Notes: a model not told the origin generated them from the sequence alone. Numbered from the stretch's first letter, positions 53,526 to 62,164 are shown. The stretch is DNA of 64,000 bases from Terriglobales bacterium (GCA_025980765.1 JAICXB010000017.1:1-64000); one strand, 5' to 3'. Numbers and translations: made by a program.

Positions 53526-54307
53526 TCATGCTGCGGGTTGTGATTTCGCATTACCGATCTGACCTGTGGGCTGATTTAGCCAGGTTTCGAAGCGAGTTTC
53601 GCCAAGCCGTGCGTCGTCGCCGGGAACGAGTGTCCTCTCACTCAGCTCCACGCCGTAGTAGCGCGCGTGCGGGTCAGTGACAATTTCACGTGAATCCTTG
53701 CGCGCGGCAAGATAGATCCGCACGAGCTCATCGAGACGAAACTTTTCCGGCCCACCGACTTCACCATGCCCTTTATTGGTGAGCCCATCGCGATCCGGGC
53801 TACTGCACTGGCGACATCGTCGGCCGCCATGGGCTGGATGAGCGCAGATGGCAGGCGCACTTTATTGCCCTCGGTAGAAAAATCGGCGATGCCCTTGACG
53901 AATTCGAAGAACTGCGTCGCCCTGACAATTGAATACGGGATTGAAGATTTCTTGATCAAATTCTCCTGGGCGATTTTTGCCTTGAAGTAGCCGCTTTCGA
54001 ACAGACGCTCGCTTCCTACGACTGATAACGCAGCGTGATGTCCCACGCCTGCGGCCGCTTCATAGGCGAGGAGGTTGCGGGTTGATGTCTCAAAGAACTC
54101 CATTACGGCCGCATCTTCCCACGAGGGAGCGTTCGATACATCCACGACCACCGCTGCGCCCTTCAACGCTTCGGCGAGTCCCTCGCCGGTCATGGTGTTG
54201 ACACCGGAATTCGGTGACGCGGCTATCGCTTCGTGCCCCTGCTCACGAAGCTTGGGGACGAGCTTTGATCCGATGAGTCCACTGCCGCCGATGACTACGA
54301 TTTTCAT
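53526..54307 (-). pseudogene. NmrA-like NAD(P)-binding protein, frameshifted
   Basis: SDR/NmrA-type oxidoreductase. From ATG 54307 (GAAGGAGA upstream): MKIVVIGGSGLIGSKLVPKL (nucleotide loop), VVDVSNAPSWED, SVVGSERL and QPMAADDVASAVARIAMGSPIKGMV. The expected GGPEKFRLDELVRIYLAARKD then appears in a second frame, so one base is missing near 53759-53765. The second frame continues to LGETRFETWLNQ and stops at 53526. Frame 1 alone gives 221 residues with a nonsense tail. It carries a sigma-54 promoter and box B. Confidence 0.75.
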
Positions 54308-54356
54308 GATTGTCTCCTTCATTGTTTTGCCTCGAAATTTCCAACCACGCCTCTTA

Positions 54357-54374
54357 TCGCACGAAAGCTGCCAA
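54357..54374 (-). promoter_or_regulatory. Sigma-54 promoter P2 (NmrA-like gene)
   Basis: ATTGGCAGCTTTCGTGCGAT on the minus strand: GG at 54371-54372, ten bases, GC at 54359-54360, about 50 bases before ATG 54307. This rules out the longer frame starting at 54394. Confidence 0.75.
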
Positions 54375-54454
54375 TCGAATGTGAGCTTTGTCATCAGTAA
54401 TCACTTGCACTTGTGAGGGATAGAGAAGCGGAATTGCGGATAGCTTTCGCGGGA

Positions 54455-54490
54455 TGTCAAGAATGACGACTGGAAGTTGTCAAATGTCAA
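54455..54490 (+). promoter_or_regulatory. Upstream activator box B
   Basis: TGTCAAGAATGACGACTGGA followed by AGTTGTCAAATGTCAA. Inner edge 83 bases before the GG of P2. Same relative orientation to its promoter as boxes A and C. Confidence 0.7.
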
Positions 54491-54605
54491 TTTCATACCA
54501 GCCTCTAAAGCTAGTGCTGGCCTGTCAAAGCACGGATCGAAGGCATGCTTCAAACGTAACGGAGTCAACGGCCTTGAAGTGATACTCTACACCTAGGAGG
54601 CTCTT

Positions 54606-55289
54606 ATGAGTTCCACAGCCCCTATTCTGAGTTCCGCAGCAACCCCCATTCACTTCGCCGGCTCCGAATTTGGCGACCAGCGCCATGTCTGTGCTTTTTT
54701 TCACAATTCTGAAGAAACGTACCACGCCCTGCTGCCATTCATCAAAGAGGGGTTCGACTGCAACGATAGAGCTTTCCACGTTGTAGATCCCGATCGCCGC
54801 AAGGAGCACTTCCAGCGATTGGAATCCATCGGGATTGATACCGCTGCGGCAGAATCCAGCGGCCAACTCAAGGTGTACGGTTGGAACGAGGCCCATATTG
54901 ATCCTGATGGTCATTTCGACCAGCATCGGATGGTGGCCCTTATCGAGGAGGAACTGAAACTCGGCGTGGCGCGCGGGTTCGGGGTCAGTCGCTCCATCGG
55001 CCATATGGGATGGGCGGTGCAAGACCTGCCTGGGGTTGACGACCTTGTCGAGTATGAGGCGCGGCTGAATTACATCTTGCCGCGCTACAAAGACCCCGTT
55101 ATCTGCGTCTACGATATTTCCAAATTTAGTGGCGCCGTAGTCGTTGATATTCTACGAACGCATCCGATGGTGATCATCGGTGGGACGCTCCAGGAAAACC
55201 CTTTCTTCGTGCCACCCGATGAGTTCTTGCGGGAACTCCGCGACAAGCAAGCAGGACAGAACCAATCAGCAAGCGGGCATGCTGCATAG
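54606..55289 (+). CDS. MEDS-domain sensor protein
   Basis: MEDS (methanogen/methylotroph DcmR sensory) domains bind small hydrocarbon-like ligands in regulators. The 227-residue protein is almost wholly this domain: HVCAFFHNSEETYHALLPFIKEGF, HVVDPDRRKEHFQRL, GQLKVYGWNEAHIDPDGHFD, RSIGHMGWAVQDL, VEYEARLNYILPRYKDPVICVYDISKFSG and LRTHPMVIIGGTLQENPFFVPPDEFL. AGGAGG lies five bases before the ATG. The next gene starts within its last codons, so sensor and sigma-54 activator are coupled and probably form a two-part switch. Confidence 0.87.
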   Translation: MSSTAPILSSAATPIHFAGSEFGDQRHVCAFFHNSEETYHALLPFIKEGFDCNDRAFHVVDPDRRKEHFQRLESIGIDTAAAESSGQLKVYGWNEAHIDPDGHFDQHRMVALIEEELKLGVARGFGVSRSIGHMGWAVQDLPGVDDLVEYEARLNYILPRYKDPVICVYDISKFSGAVVVDILRTHPMVIIGGTLQENPFFVPPDEFLRELRDKQAGQNQSASGHAA

Positions 55290-57390
55290 GCTGGTGGAAG
55301 AGACCGGCTCTGAGGCGAAACAACTCAGAGCCTGCATTAACGATTTGATGGGCGTTGTGGCACTTCCTGCCATTTGGAGTGGCAGCGTTCCATCGGAAAT
55401 CGTTCGCACTCTTCTTGACGCGCTACTGAATATGCTGCGCCTGGATTTCGTGTATTTGCGTTTGACAGATTCCATCGGAGAGCCGCCGCTTGAAGTAATC
55501 CGCGGCCCTCTTTCGCATCTGGCGAAGGGCGTCTTGCAAGGGGTTCGGGAATTGCTCAAGAACTGGTCGGACGATCACCTGCAGAACTGGCCCCGGGTGC
55601 TACGGAAGACGTTTGGAGATGCAGATTTTTCCATTCTTCCTCTACCCCTGGGCCTGAAAAGTGAAGTCGGCATTCTGGTAGCGGGGTGTCAGCGAACAGA
55701 TTTTCCTTTGCAGACTGAAAGACTTCTTCTGACAGTAGCGGCGAACCAGGCGGCAGTGGGGCTGCACGGGGCGCGGCTTTTGAACGAGCAGAAGCGGGTC
55801 TCCGACAATCTTGATCAAACGCGCAAATACTTGGAGCGACAGTTGGAGCTTGAGCGCGATCGGTTGAAGATTGTCCTCGAGCTCAACAACTCGCTGGTAT
55901 CGAATCTCGAGTTGAAGCCACTGTTTTCGGCGCTTGCTTCTGGTCTTCGTAGGGTGATGGAATGCGAATTCGCCGGGATTTTCCTGCCCGAGGACGATAG
56001 TCAACTCCGGCTTCAGCTCTCTGATTTCCCAGGAACCAAGGGCCACTTTAAAGAAGGCATGCTCGTTCCGATGCGCGGTTCAGCCGCTGGCGTGGCATTT
56101 CGGACTGGCAACCCTCTCCTGCTTAAGAATTCCAATGATGCACGCGCTAACCCCGAAATTCACACTGGCCCAGACGCAGATTCCTTTCTCAGACTAGTCG
56201 AATTAGAAGGGTTTCAGTCGGGATGTTTTGTGCCGCTCAAACGAGCTGGTACTACCATCGGCGTGCTGGCGCTCACTAAGAAACGAGGGGATCCGATCGC
56301 AGAGGAAGATCTAGGATTCCTCGATTTGGTTTCAGCGCAAGTGTCGATTGCGGTCGCAAATGCACTCAGCTTCAAAGCCTTGGCCGATACAAGCGCTCAG
56401 TTGAAGCGCGAGAAGCTGTATCTCGAAGAAGAAATTCGAACGGAGCGTGGGTTCGAAGAGATTATTGGCAATAGTTTCGCGTTGCGACGCGTGCTCGAAC
56501 AAGTCGAAACAGTCGCTCCCACCGATTCCATTGTGCTGATCCAGGGAGAGACCGGCACAGGCAAGGAACTTATCGCTCGAGCCATCCACGAGCACAGCGC
56601 GCGCAAGGCCAGCACGTTCGTGAAATTCAACTGTGCTGCCATTCCGCTCGGTCTGCTAGAGAGTGAGCTCTTTGGGCACGAAAGAGGCGCATTTACCGGA
56701 GCAATCGCGCAAAAGGTGGGCAGATTCGAGCTCGCCAATCGCGGAACGCTTTTCCTGGATGAAGTGGGTGACATCCCGCTCGAGCTGCAGCCGAAGCTCC
56801 TTCGGGTTCTGCAGGAACAGGAATTTGAGCGGCTGGGAGGAACTCGGTCGATTCGCGTGAACGTCCGCCTGATCTCCGCCACCAACCGTGATCTTTCGCA
56901 GATGATGGCGGAGCGACAATTCCGGACTGATCTGTATTACCGCTTAAACGTGTTTCCCATTCAGCTCCCATCCTTGCGTGAGCGCCGGGATGACATTCCC
57001 CTGCTGGTGCGGCACTTTACCCAGAGATACGCACGAAAGATGGGCAGGCGCATTACATCGATCCCGGCTGAAGCGCTTGAGCGGCTATCAGGCTGGCATT
57101 GGCCAGGCAACATCCGCGAGCTGGAGAACTTCATTGAACGTGCCGTGATCCTCACGCGAGGCACGGAACTGTCGGTTCCGGTAACCGAGTTGGACAAATC
57201 CTTCACAGCTTCATCCAAGAAAAGTTACGAAGATGAAGAGCGCGACCGCATCATACAGGCGCTGCGCGCCTCAAACGGACGCCTCGCCGGAGTGGGAGGC
57301 GCAGCGGAACGGCTGTCCATTAAGCGCACAACTCTCCTCGCACGCATGAAGAAGCTGGGTATCGAAGCCAAACGCCTGCAACAACTTTGA
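55279..57390 (+). CDS. Sigma-54-dependent activator with GAF domains
   Basis: Enhancer-binding protein of 703 residues from ATG 55279, which overlaps the MEDS gene by 11 bases; the frame extends further to 55180. Two GAF-like domains (about 25-165 and 195-370) joined by a coiled segment; AAA+ core with Walker A GETGTGKELIARAIHEHSA, GAFTGA loop, Walker [35 protein letters not shown], and a Fis HTH (IIQALRASNGRLAGVGGAAERLSIKRTTLLARMKKLGI). It resembles FhlA. The stop codon touches box C. Likely regulator of P1-P3. Confidence 0.9.
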   Translation: MLHRLVEETGSEAKQLRACINDLMGVVALPAIWSGSVPSEIVRTLLDALLNMLRLDFVYLRLTDSIGEPPLEVIRGPLSHLAKGVLQGVRELLKNWSDDHLQNWPRVLRKTFGDADFSILPLPLGLKSEVGILVAGCQRTDFPLQTERLLLTVAANQAAVGLHGARLLNEQKRVSDNLDQTRKYLERQLELERDRLKIVLELNNSLVSNLELKPLFSALASGLRRVMECEFAGIFLPEDDSQLRLQLSDFPGTKGHFKEGMLVPMRGSAAGVAFRTGNPLLLKNSNDARANPEIHTGPDADSFLRLVELEGFQSGCFVPLKRAGTTIGVLALTKKRGDPIAEEDLGFLDLVSAQVSIAVANALSFKALADTSAQLKREKLYLEEEIRTERGFEEIIGNSFALRRVLEQVETVAPTDSIVLIQGETGTGKELIARAIHEHSARKASTFVKFNCAAIPLGLLESELFGHERGAFTGAIAQKVGRFELANRGTLFLDEVGDIPLELQPKLLRVLQEQEFERLGGTRSIRVNVRLISATNRDLSQMMAERQFRTDLYYRLNVFPIQLPSLRERRDDIPLLVRHFTQRYARKMGRRITSIPAEALERLSGWHWPGNIRELENFIERAVILTRGTELSVPVTELDKSFTASSKKSYEDEERDRIIQALRASNGRLAGVGGAAERLSIKRTTLLARMKKLGIEAKRLQQL

Positions 57391-57421
57391 CAGTCGACAA
57401 TTCTCATCGTCATTCTTGACA
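57387..57421 (-). promoter_or_regulatory. Upstream activator box C
   Basis: Minus-strand reading TGTCAAGAATGACGATGAGA then ATTGTCGACTGTCAA. It starts at the stop codon of the activator gene and lies 88 bases before the GG of P3. Confidence 0.7.
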
Positions 57422-57506
57422 TCCTGCATTAGTCCCTACCCACGGTTTTTGTCCGTATCTTCATATATCTCCAAGTGATTGACGACCGCTTCTCCGCGTG
57501 ATCGGT

Positions 57507-57525
57507 TTGGCACTTTTCATGCGAA
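57507..57525 (+). promoter_or_regulatory. Sigma-54 promoter P3 (AhpD-like gene)
   Basis: TTTGGCACTTTTCATGCGAA: GG at 57509-57510, ten bases, GC at 57521-57522; TGGCAC is the full -24 consensus. About 60 bases before GTG 57584. Confidence 0.8.
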
Positions 57526-57583
57526 TCAGAGGGTTAAACCGAACGCAAGTGCCGATTCGGAACCCAATGGCGAGGAGAACAAA

Positions 57584-58084
57584 GTGGAACCAAGTATGAA
57601 CGCCCAAAAATCTTCACCTTCGGCAATGAAGGCGTTGTGCTCGCTCTCCATGCAGGTCCAGTCCGGTCTGGGCCTGGATCCGAAGCTATTGAGTCTTCTG
57701 GAACTCCGCGCATCGCAGCTTAATGGATGCGCGTTCTGCATCGACATGCACAGCAAAGACGCCGGGGATCTTGGCGAAACGGAGCAGCGCCTTTACGCGC
57801 TCGACGCCTGGCGCGAGAGTCCATTTTTCTCTGAAACAGAGCGCGCAGCTCTTGCCTGGACCGAAGCGGTTACAAACGTCCAGCAAGGACATGTTCCAGC
57901 GGATGTGTTTGACACCGTGCGCAAACACTTCAATGACGAGCAGTTGGTGAACCTCACTCTCGGCATCGCCGTGATTAATGCGTGGAATGGCATGGGTATT
58001 GCGTTTCGCGTATCAGCCCTCCGGTCGTCGAATGGACAAGACTGCTTGACTGCGCCGAGACACTGGCACGAGACACGACCATGA
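57584..58084 (+). CDS. Carboxymuconolactone decarboxylase / AhpD-like protein
   Basis: Alkylhydroperoxidase-D-like protein of 166 residues from GTG 57584, which has GAGGAG six bases upstream and gives the family opening VEPSMNAQKSSPSAMKAL. The redox motif is CAFCIDMHSKDA (CxxC plus distal His), followed by ETEQRLYALDAWRESPFFSETERAALAWTEAVT. The frame extends to 57479, but that contains the sigma-54 promoter. A thiol peroxidase or oxidative-stress role is likely, fitting an efflux or detoxification island. Confidence 0.87.
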   Translation: MEPSMNAQKSSPSAMKALCSLSMQVQSGLGLDPKLLSLLELRASQLNGCAFCIDMHSKDAGDLGETEQRLYALDAWRESPFFSETERAALAWTEAVTNVQQGHVPADVFDTVRKHFNDEQLVNLTLGIAVINAWNGMGIAFRVSALRSSNGQDCLTAPRHWHETRP

Positions 58085-58305
58085 CACGAGACGCAAATTC
58101 GGCAGCAGCGGCGATTTTCGTTCTGGGCACCCGAGCCCTCGTGCTCGACTGCCCGCACGTTGAGTTTAATCTCGCGCCACATGTCGCTTTTCGCGCAGAG
58201 TCCCGAGGCTATGTGCACGAGGCCCTTGATTGTGACGTCAATGACCTGAAGAAAGACGCGATCACGCACCTGGCACAGCCCTCAGCCGGAATCGTATTTC
58301 GGTGA
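58081..58305 (+). CDS. Possible small protein coupled to the AhpD-like gene
   Basis: ATG overlaps the preceding stop as ATGA. It encodes 74 residues (MTRDANSAAAAIFVLGTRAL...). Codon use is acceptable, but there is no recognised family, and a longer antisense frame also covers it. Could be real through coupling or non-coding. Confidence 0.3.
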   Translation: MTRDANSAAAAIFVLGTRALVLDCPHVEFNLAPHVAFRAESRGYVHEALDCDVNDLKKDAITHLAQPSAGIVFR

Positions 58306-58381
58306 TGACCTGCGCGCACTGCGGAGCAGCAGCGCGCTGCTGCTCCGCTACGAGTTTCATTTTCTCTGAAGGATCATTGTC

Positions 58382-58939
58382 ATGTTTCGACGCAACAAAG
58401 AACAAAGGCATGAAGGCGCCGTAGAGACGCCCGATCAATTTGCATTGGCTGCAGGGCGGATGTACTGGCTCGCGCTGGTGCTCACTGATGACGAGAAGTT
58501 AGCTGGTTCACTGACTCACGACAACATTGAGCAACTGGTGACAGGCAATGCAGTGTTTGTCCATTGGATCGGGCGCTGGTCACGCCGAATCATCATTAAA
58601 GCGTGTATCGCAGCTAAGCAGGCTGACTTAGCGGTGGACCAACGCAATACCGCTTCCTGGGATGCTGCTACTGCCGACATCGAAATCGTTAACGCACAAC
58701 TGCTCCGCGAGTTCTCGATCGATTCGATTCAAAGGTCAGCCAGGTCACTGCCCTTGCTTCCGAGATTCTTGTTTGTGATGAACGTCTTGGAAGGCTATTC
58801 GCTTTATGATGCGGCTCAGCTCCTTCAGATTCCACGAAACATATGCGAAGCGGCGCTCAGGTATGCGTTCGCAGCCCTGACAGACGCGATCCACTCTCCT
58901 CAACTTTGTTCCCGGGTTGAAAGCCATAGCTTTTCGTAA
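58382..58939 (+). CDS. Sigma-70 region 4-like hypothetical protein
   Basis: A 185-residue protein; AAGGAT lies eight bases before the ATG. The C-terminal part LPRFLFVMNVLEGYSLYDAAQLLQIPRNICEAALRYAFAAL matches the helix-turn-helix layout of sigma region 4. The N-terminal half (about 20-110) has helical segments but no clear region 2 motif. Either a divergent ECF sigma or a derived regulator. No anti-sigma gene follows. Confidence 0.6.
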   Translation: MFRRNKEQRHEGAVETPDQFALAAGRMYWLALVLTDDEKLAGSLTHDNIEQLVTGNAVFVHWIGRWSRRIIIKACIAAKQADLAVDQRNTASWDAATADIEIVNAQLLREFSIDSIQRSARSLPLLPRFLFVMNVLEGYSLYDAAQLLQIPRNICEAALRYAFAALTDAIHSPQLCSRVESHSFS

Positions 58940-59097
58940 ATGTTCTGCTAATCGGCGCCGGTGGCCGTATGGTCAATGCGGTCATCCAGGATTCGTGCTG
59001 CACAAGCTCACGTCCAAACACACCACGCATGATCACTGACGTTGTCTCGCGTTGGCGGAGATAGAGGAACCTGTCGGTCTTGATTGGATTATCGGTT

Positions 59098-59480
59098 TGT
59101 ATCACTGCCATGATTGCTGTTTCTGCAATGGCCTGTCAGTTCGCGCTCTTGCGATAGGCTGTGCCCGGCGGTGTGCCTTGGACAGCCGTGATGACCGGCA
59201 ACCTGACCGGCAACCTGACCAACGAGGTATTGTCGCTGCTCGACGATTTGACCAAGGCTCGCCGCTGCTGCCGAGGTCTGGAGAGCGGTTGCGAAAGACA
59301 CTACCTCTCGTAGCGGGCTTCTTAGCCGGATGCTTGCTTGGCGCTTGCGCGGTCTCTCGAATGGGAAATTGGGCGTGGTCGCTTCCCGTCGCTCTGGCCG
59401 GAGTTGCGCTGGTACTGCCACAGGGGTGGGCACAAAAACGGGCACAGCGCAGAATGAAGAAAAACGCGATGCCCTGCAAG
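59098..59480 (+). pseudogene. Decayed DUF1275 (YoaK-like) membrane protein
   Basis: Plus-strand fragments VSAMACQFALLR (stop), AVPGGVPWTAVMTGNLT, NEVLSLLDDLTKARR and, in another frame, LRKTLPLVAGFLAGCLLGAC with WAWSLPVALAGVALVL follow the DUF1275 order. A stop, a frame change and a 12-base duplication (ACCGGCAACCTG twice near 59198-59221) disrupt it. The tail runs into the tRNA/att sequence. Bases 58940-59097 show nothing else. Confidence 0.55.
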
Positions 59481-59484
59481 GTGC

Positions 59485-59569
59485 TGGTGCGAAAGGAGGG
59501 ACTCGAACCCTCACGGTTTTACCCGCCAGATCCTAAGTCTGGTGCGTCTGCCAATTCCGCCACTTTCGC
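59485..59569 (-). tRNA. tRNA-Leu (anticodon UAG)
   Basis: Minus-strand 85-nt cloverleaf: acceptor GCGAAAG/CTTTCGC, A73 and encoded CCA, anticodon arm CCAGA-CTTAGGA-TCTGG (UAG), a long class-II variable arm (GCGGGTAAAACCGT) and T-arm GAGGGTTCGAGTCCCTC. Its 3' half is duplicated at 48141-48193, making it the integration site of the adjoining island. Confidence 0.95.
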
Positions 59570-59623
59570 CCGCTTGGGGACAAGGGTGTAGCTAGCTGCG
59601 CTGAATCGGTTGGCGCAGATACA

Positions 59624-59902
59624 TCAGAAATGCTTATACATGTCCCAAACCCACATGCCCGCCATTACCACCAGGAGTGCGACAGAGACGGCGCCGCAGA
59701 CACGCACGAAGGGTTGAATCTTGTCCATCCTTTTCAGCAGCTCCGCCTGTTCTTCCTGAAGCTGCGTTTCACCCGCGCTGAGGAAGAGCTGGTCGTCCTC
59801 ATGCATAACCAGGGTGCTCCGATAGATGAGCAGCACCACCAGGATCAGAGTGATTGCTCCCCACACGATGAGCAACATTATCATCGGCGACAGTCCAGAC
59901 AT
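59624..59902 (-). CDS. Small two-helix membrane protein
   Basis: From ATG 59902 (GAGGTG upstream) it has 92 residues: helix 1 MIMLLIVWGAITLILVVLLIY, a charged linker with LQEEQAELLKRMDKI (coiled), helix 2 VCGAVSVALLVVMAGMWVW. Family unknown. Bases 59903-60194 carry no convincing gene. Confidence 0.65.
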   Translation of the reverse strand: MSGLSPMIMLLIVWGAITLILVVLLIYRSTLVMHEDDQLFLSAGETQLQEEQAELLKRMDKIQPFVRVCGAVSVALLVVMAGMWVWDMYKHF

Positions 59903-60194
59903 GTTCACCTCGCGGTTTGAAGCTGGTCCCACAAACCGGTTGCCGGACTTACAGAGTTCCTCCGGTAGCCGCCATACAGGGGCCGTATTTGCGGGAATTA
60001 TAGCTCCCTTTTGGACGACTACCAGTGGTTTCGGTTACTTTTTTCCCGCCTTAGCCGAAAGTGTATTCGCCATAGAAGACACGGAGAGCAAGAGGATATT
60101 AACGGTCTACGAGGGCGATCGCGCCTTGCGGCTCAAGCTGATGATGGGAAAAGAAGAAGGAGCTTCATGAAGCAGAAGCTCGAATAATTTCCGG

Positions 60195-60755
60195 TTAGCT
60201 CTTGGTGTCCCGCGCTGCCTGCCAAGCTTTCTCGGCGGCAACACCGACTTTGGCAGATTGTCCTTTGGGAATGCTGAGAGACTTCCAGTCGGAGCCGCGA
60301 TAGTGTTTTGCCAATAGCACGATTTGCCCAACGTGATAGGAATAGTGGGCCATCTGGCGATTGATTGCTTGCAGTACCGTGTGTTCCTGCCCGCGGATAT
60401 ACACTTTCGCATCCAAGTCTTCGGGTTTAAGGTTCTCCATTGCATGGAAGACATACTTCCAGCCGGCTTCCCACCACTGCATCACCCGTTCCCGATTGAC
60501 GGTTTCATCCTGAATGAACTCCTGATCGCGGTTTCGATCGGGCTTCTCTCCGTCGGTGGTCAGAAAATCAGTCCAGCGCGAACGCATATTGCCGGCCATA
60601 TGCTTCACAACCAGCGCGACTGAATTGGAGTCGGGGTCGATCATCCGCGACCATTCATCATCACGAACTTGCGCAAGCGCTCCTTCGCCCAGTTTCTTGT
60701 AAGCGCGAAAGCATTTGATGGATTCGATGAGATATGCGGCGGCGATATCAGACAT
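60195..60755 (-). CDS. DUF1572 / DinB-superfamily protein
   Basis: A 186-residue four-helix bundle protein: MSDIAAAYLIESIKCFRAYKKLGEGALAQV, SNSVALVVKHMAGNMRSRWTDFLTTDGEKPDRNRDQEF and NRQMAHYSYHVGQIVLLAKHY. Histidines in VKHMAG and the AHYSYHVGQ motif are the DinB-type metal ligands. Possibly a thiol-dependent S-transferase-like enzyme; substrate unknown. Downstream of rho on the same strand, beyond an inverted repeat. Confidence 0.8.
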   Translation of the reverse strand: MSDIAAAYLIESIKCFRAYKKLGEGALAQVRDDEWSRMIDPDSNSVALVVKHMAGNMRSRWTDFLTTDGEKPDRNRDQEFIQDETVNRERVMQWWEAGWKYVFHAMENLKPEDLDAKVYIRGQEHTVLQAINRQMAHYSYHVGQIVLLAKHYRGSDWKSLSIPKGQSAKVGVAAEKAWQAARDTKS

Positions 60756-60764
60756 TGGCAGTAT

Positions 60765-60838
60765 TCACTATTCAGTAATCAGTAGTTATTCGAATGGAAT
60801 TTGAGAACGCTCCAACTGAAAACTGATTACTGACTACT
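60765..60838. repeat. CAGTAATCAGT inverted repeat
   Basis: ATTCAGTAATCAGTAGT on the left pairs with the complement of ACTGATTACTGACTACT on the right around 40 unpaired bases. It lies between rho and the DUF1572 gene and could fold in the rho transcript. Confidence 0.6.
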
Positions 60839-60844
60839 CGGTTT

Positions 60845-62095
60845 TCATAATGAACTCATGTTTGCCAGGAACTCGCCGTTGGATCGCGTTTTGCCCAACT
60901 TATCGATGAGCAATTCCATAGCTTCCACTGGCGAAAGTGGGTTGAGCACTTTGCGCAGCACCCAGATGCGTGCCAGATCGTCTTTGGGAATCAGCAACTC
61001 TTCCTTGCGCGTGCCCGAGCGTTGAATGTCAATAGCGGGGAAGACGCGCTTATCGACCAGCTTGCGATCGAGGATAATTTCCATGTTGCCGGTGCCTTTG
61101 AATTCTTCGAAGATCACGTCGTCCATGCGCGATCCGGTTTCAACCAACGCGGTGGCGATAATGGTGAGCGAGCCGCCCTCTTCGATATTACGGGCCGCGC
61201 CAAAGAACCGTTTTGGGCGCTGCAGCGCATTGGAATCCACGCCACCGGAGAGCACCTTTCCCGAAGGGGGAACGATCGTGTTGTACGCCCGAGCGAGACG
61301 GGTGATGGAATCGAGCAGGATGACGACGTCGCGCTTGTGCTCGACCAATCGCTTGGCCTTCTCGATGACCATTTCGGCAACTTGAACGTGGCGAGCCGCC
61401 GGCTCGTCGAAAGTCGAGGAGATGACCTCGCCCTTCACCGAGCGCTGCATGTCGGTGACCTCTTCCGGACGCTCGTCGATCAGCAGCACGATCAGCACGA
61501 CTTCAGGATGGTTGGTGGTAATTGAGTTCGCGATCGCCTGCAGCAGCATGGTCTTGCCGGTACGGGGTGGTGCGACAATCAGTCCGCGTTGTCCTTTGCC
61601 TACTGGCGTCAGAAGGTCCATGACGCGTGCACTGATGTTCTCGCGTACTGTTTCCTGCTTGACACGCTCCAGCGGGTACAGCGGCGTCAGATTGTCGAAC
61701 AGGATCTTATTGCGGGCTTCATCCGGCGACTCGAAATTGACGGCCTCGATCTTGACCAGCGCAAAATATTTTTCGCCTTCATGTGGCGGGCGCACTTGCC
61801 CGCTGACCGTATCGCCGGTCTTCAGGTCAAACTTGCGGATTTGCGAGGGAGAGACATAGATGTCGTCAGGACCAGGCAGGTAGTTGTAGTCAGGCGAGCG
61901 CAGAAAACCATAGCCGTCAGGCAGGATTTCCAGCACACCTTCGGCGAAGATATGGCCTTCCTTTTCGCTTTGCGCCTGCAGGATTTTGAAGATGAGGTCC
62001 TGCTTGCGCAGTCCGCTGGCTCCGGGCAGCTCGAGTGAGCGCGCGATGCGGGTAAGTTCTGTAATGTTTTTTTCTTTCAGTTCAGCGATGGTCAT
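60845..62095 (-). CDS. rho: Transcription termination factor Rho
   Basis: Hexameric RNA helicase. The 416-residue chain from ATG 62095 has Rho_N ([22 protein letters not shown]), the cold-shock RNA-binding domain ([37 protein letters not shown]), Walker [17 protein letters not shown], Walker [17 protein letters not shown], the Q-loop [15 protein letters not shown] and the R-loop [18 protein letters not shown] lies just before the ATG; GTG 62101 is an alternative. Complete. Confidence 0.96.
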   Translation of the reverse strand: MTIAELKEKNITELTRIARSLELPGASGLRKQDLIFKILQAQSEKEGHIFAEGVLEILPDGYGFLRSPDYNYLPGPDDIYVSPSQIRKFDLKTGDTVSGQVRPPHEGEKYFALVKIEAVNFESPDEARNKILFDNLTPLYPLERVKQETVRENISARVMDLLTPVGKGQRGLIVAPPRTGKTMLLQAIANSITTNHPEVVLIVLLIDERPEEVTDMQRSVKGEVISSTFDEPAARHVQVAEMVIEKAKRLVEHKRDVVILLDSITRLARAYNTIVPPSGKVLSGGVDSNALQRPKRFFGAARNIEEGGSLTIIATALVETGSRMDDVIFEEFKGTGNMEIILDRKLVDKRVFPAIDIQRSGTRKEELLIPKDDLARIWVLRKVLNPLSPVEAMELLIDKLGKTRSNGEFLANMSSL

Positions 62096-62164
62096 GATCA
62101 CCTACGGGATTTGCTGCTAAGGGAGGTCGAGGAAAACTTGCGATAGTTGTCGAAAGGAATCCAG

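Larger units (their letters stand above)
48141..59484. mobile_element. Genomic island at tRNA-Leu(UAG)
   Basis: Bounded by the tRNA 3' fragment on the left and the intact tRNA-Leu on the right, whose 3' end faces the island. Cargo: efflux operon, two frameshifted genes, MEDS/bEBP regulators, AhpD-like gene, sigma-like protein, decayed DUF1275 gene. No integrase is visible, so it may be an old island or one mobilised in trans. Shared sigma-54 promoters and boxes tie the cargo together. Confidence 0.7.

Noticed and set aside
57793-58269. 158-codon minus-strand frame over the AhpD-like gene
   Set aside because: Antisense to a conserved CxxC protein; no signal of its own.
59052-59591. 179-codon plus-strand frame through the tRNA-Leu
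   Set aside because: Its tail is the tRNA itself; the middle is better explained by a decayed DUF1275 gene.
59826-60170. 114-codon plus-strand frame
   Set aside because: Begins opposite the small membrane-protein gene, no ribosome site, no motif.
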